Of a stretch of 64,000 bases of DNA, positions 62,500 through 64,000 are shown in pieces; positions within the stretch are counted from its first letter, which is position 1, and the number at the start of each line of letters is the position of its first letter. The notes beneath the pieces are model-generated. The model worked only from the letters and a program-made list of their open reading frames with translations, made no database searches and had not been told where the DNA came from. The translations under genes were made by a program, and so were the position numbers. Source of the DNA: Sanderia malayensis (Eukaryota > Cnidaria > Scyphozoa > Semaeostomeae > Pelagiidae); assembly GCA_013076295.1 (NCBI GenBank), contig RQOL01000521.1, positions 1 to 64,000 on the forward strand, given 5' to 3'.

Positions 62500-64000
62500 C
62501 TTTTGCTTGATTTCCCACTTTTGATGATTTCCCGCTTTTCATGACTTCCCACTTTTGATGATTTTCAACTTTTGATCGCTTCCCACTTCTTCTTAACTTC
62601 CCATTTTTTCTTCACTTCCCACATTTGATGACTTCCCACTTTTCATGACTTCCCACTTTTCTATACTTCCCACTTTTGATGATTACCAATTTTGATGACT
62701 TCCCACTTTTGATGACCTCGCACTTTTGGTGACTTCTACTTTCGATCACTTCCCACTTTTTCTTGTTTTCCCACTTTAAAGAATTCCAACTTTTGATGAC
62801 TTCCCACTTTTTCTTAAAATCCTTTTTTTGGTGACTTCCCACTTGACTTCCCACATTTGATGACTTCCCACTTTTCAAGACCCCCCACTTTTGATGACTT
62901 CCCACTTTTGATAACTTCCCACTTTCGGTGACTTCCACTTTAGATGACTTCCCACTTTTTCTTGTTTTCCCAGTTTTGATGACTTCCCACTTTTCATGAC
63001 TTCCCACTTTTGATGACTTCCCACTTTTCATGACTTCCCACTTTTCATGACGTCCACGTTAGGTGACTTCAAACTTTGGTAACTTCCAAAGTTTTCCTCA
63101 CTTCCCACTTTTTCTTGACTTCCAATTTTTTCTTGATTGCCCACTTTTAAGGACTTCCCACTTTTTCTTGATTTCCCACTTTTGATGACTTCCCACTTTC
63201 GGCGACTTCCCACTTTTAATGACTTCCCACTTTTTCTTGACTTTCCACTTTTTCTTTACTTCTCATCTTCTTATGACTGCCCAGTTTTGATGGCTTCCCA
63301 CTTCTTCTTAACTTCCCATTTTTTCTCCACTTCCCACATTTGATGACTTCCCACTTTTCATGATTACCAATTTTGATGACTTCCCACTTTTGATGACCTC
63401 CCACTTTTGCTGACTTCCACTTTCGATCACTTCCCACTTTTTCTTGTTTTCCCACTTTAATGAATTCCAACTTTTGCTGACTTCCCACTTTTTTTTAAAA
63501 TCCCATTTTTGGTGACTTCGCACTTGACTTCCCACATTTGAGGACTTCCCACTTTTCATGACTTCCCACTTTTGATAACTTCCAACTTTCGGTGACTTCC
63601 CACTTTAGATGACTTCCCACTTTTTCTTGTTTTCCCATTTTGGATGACTTCCCACTTTTCATGACTTCCCACTTTTCATGACGTCCACGTTAGGTGACTT
63701 CAAACTTTGGTAACTTCCAAAGTTTTCCTCACTTCCCACTTTTTCTTGACTTCTAATTTTTTCTTCATTGCCCACTTTTAAGGACTTCCCACTTTTTCTT
63801 GATTTCCCACTTTTGATGACTTCCCACTTTCGGCGACTTCCCACTTTTAATGACTTCCCACTTTTTCTTGACTTTCCACTTTTTCTTTACTTCTCATCTT
63901 CTTATGACTGCCCAGTTTTGATGGCTTCCCACTTCTTCTTAACTTCCCATTTTTTCTCCACTTCCCACATTTGATGACTTCCCACTTTTCATGATTACCA
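62500..64000 (-). repeat. 1.75-kb HOR, copy C, cut by the window end
   Basis: Matches copy B at an offset of 3208-3209 bp through the last base of the window, including the register-switch junction at its start, CAATCAAG near 63135 and TTAGAAGTC near 63757. One T is missing near 62659. Only the first 1501 bases of the unit are in view. Confidence 0.85.

Larger units (their letters stand above)
49933..64000 (-). repeat. Same 17-bp satellite array, inverted orientation
   Basis: The same monomer family appears as its reverse complement (about GATGACTTCCCACTTTT on the top strand), continuous to the window end. All HOR landmarks of the left side recur on the bottom strand: GACGTCATG, GGAATTC, GTGCGAGG, AAGCGGG and ATGCAAAATG. 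It is generally cleaner than 26-46 kb, with fewer one-base deletions, except around 53.3-54.7 kb. No non-satellite insertion was found. Confidence 0.96.

Noticed and set aside
1..64000. CRISPR array (short repeats with regular spacing)
   Set aside because: There are no distinct spacers: repeat and would-be spacer are the same 17-bp monomer with point variants, and no cas-like gene is present.
1..64000. CENP-B box, because the monomer is also 17 bp
   Set aside because: The monomer lacks the TTCG...CGGG core arrangement of the CENP-B box; equal length is coincidence. Centromere identity cannot be claimed from the sequence.
1..64000. Telomeric repeat or G-quadruplex array from the recurring GGG
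   Set aside because: GGG runs lie about 14 bases apart, too far for canonical quadruplex loops, and no known telomere motif is repeated.
1..64000. Viral, toxin, resistance or bacterial accessory genes
   Set aside because: Nothing other than satellite was found on either strand.

Overview
The window is almost entirely one tandem-repeat (satellite) array. I support no protein-coding gene, RNA gene, transposon, CRISPR array, promoter or terminator in it. The building block is a 17-bp monomer, about AAAAGTGGGAAGTCATC. It has many single-base variants and a common 18-bp form with GAAAAAGTGG, and is purine-rich on one strand (12 of 17 bases). Long satellite of this kind with kilobase higher-order repeats (HORs), plus a 100-N scaffold gap, suggests a eukaryotic chromosome assembly. 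I cannot name the organism or say whether the site is centromeric, pericentromeric or subtelomeric.

Layout. From 1 to 49832 the purine-rich strand is on top. Positions 49833-49932 are exactly 100 Ns. From 49933 to 64000 the same family runs in the opposite orientation. Distinctive monomers are strung into HORs: segments with GTCGCCG, GGACGTCATG, a GGGGGG tract, GGAATTC, GTGCGAGG, AAGCGGG or ATGCAAAATG. From left to right: 1-6.3 kb, short HOR duplications (offsets 1173 and 2001 bp) with one patch at about 3.4-3.86 kb that has no second copy I could see; 6.3-22.3 kb, a 3964-bp HOR present as two full copies plus two internally deleted ones (the cleanest and most homogeneous part); 22.3-33 kb, mosaic HORs, increasingly full of one-base deletions; about 33.0-48.6 kb, the left arm of a large inverted repeat; 48.6-49.8 kb, an extra HOR piece; the gap; 49.9-62.5 kb, the right arm; and 57.5-64.0 kb, a local 1.75-kb HOR, the last copy cut by the window end.

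The main result is the inverted structure. The arms share private variants in mirrored order. The sequence on the two sides of the gap is also a perfect 59-bp inverted repeat ending at the same monomer base on each side. Either this is a real palindrome of tens of kilobases inside a satellite, or the assembler folded one locus back on itself. The exact symmetry at the gap, and the denser small deletions over much of the left arm, make an assembly fold-back a serious and perhaps the more likely explanation. Because 17 is not a multiple of 3, every frame reads the same 17-residue peptide cycle, so the many open frames of 60-155 codons on both strands are by-products of the repeat.
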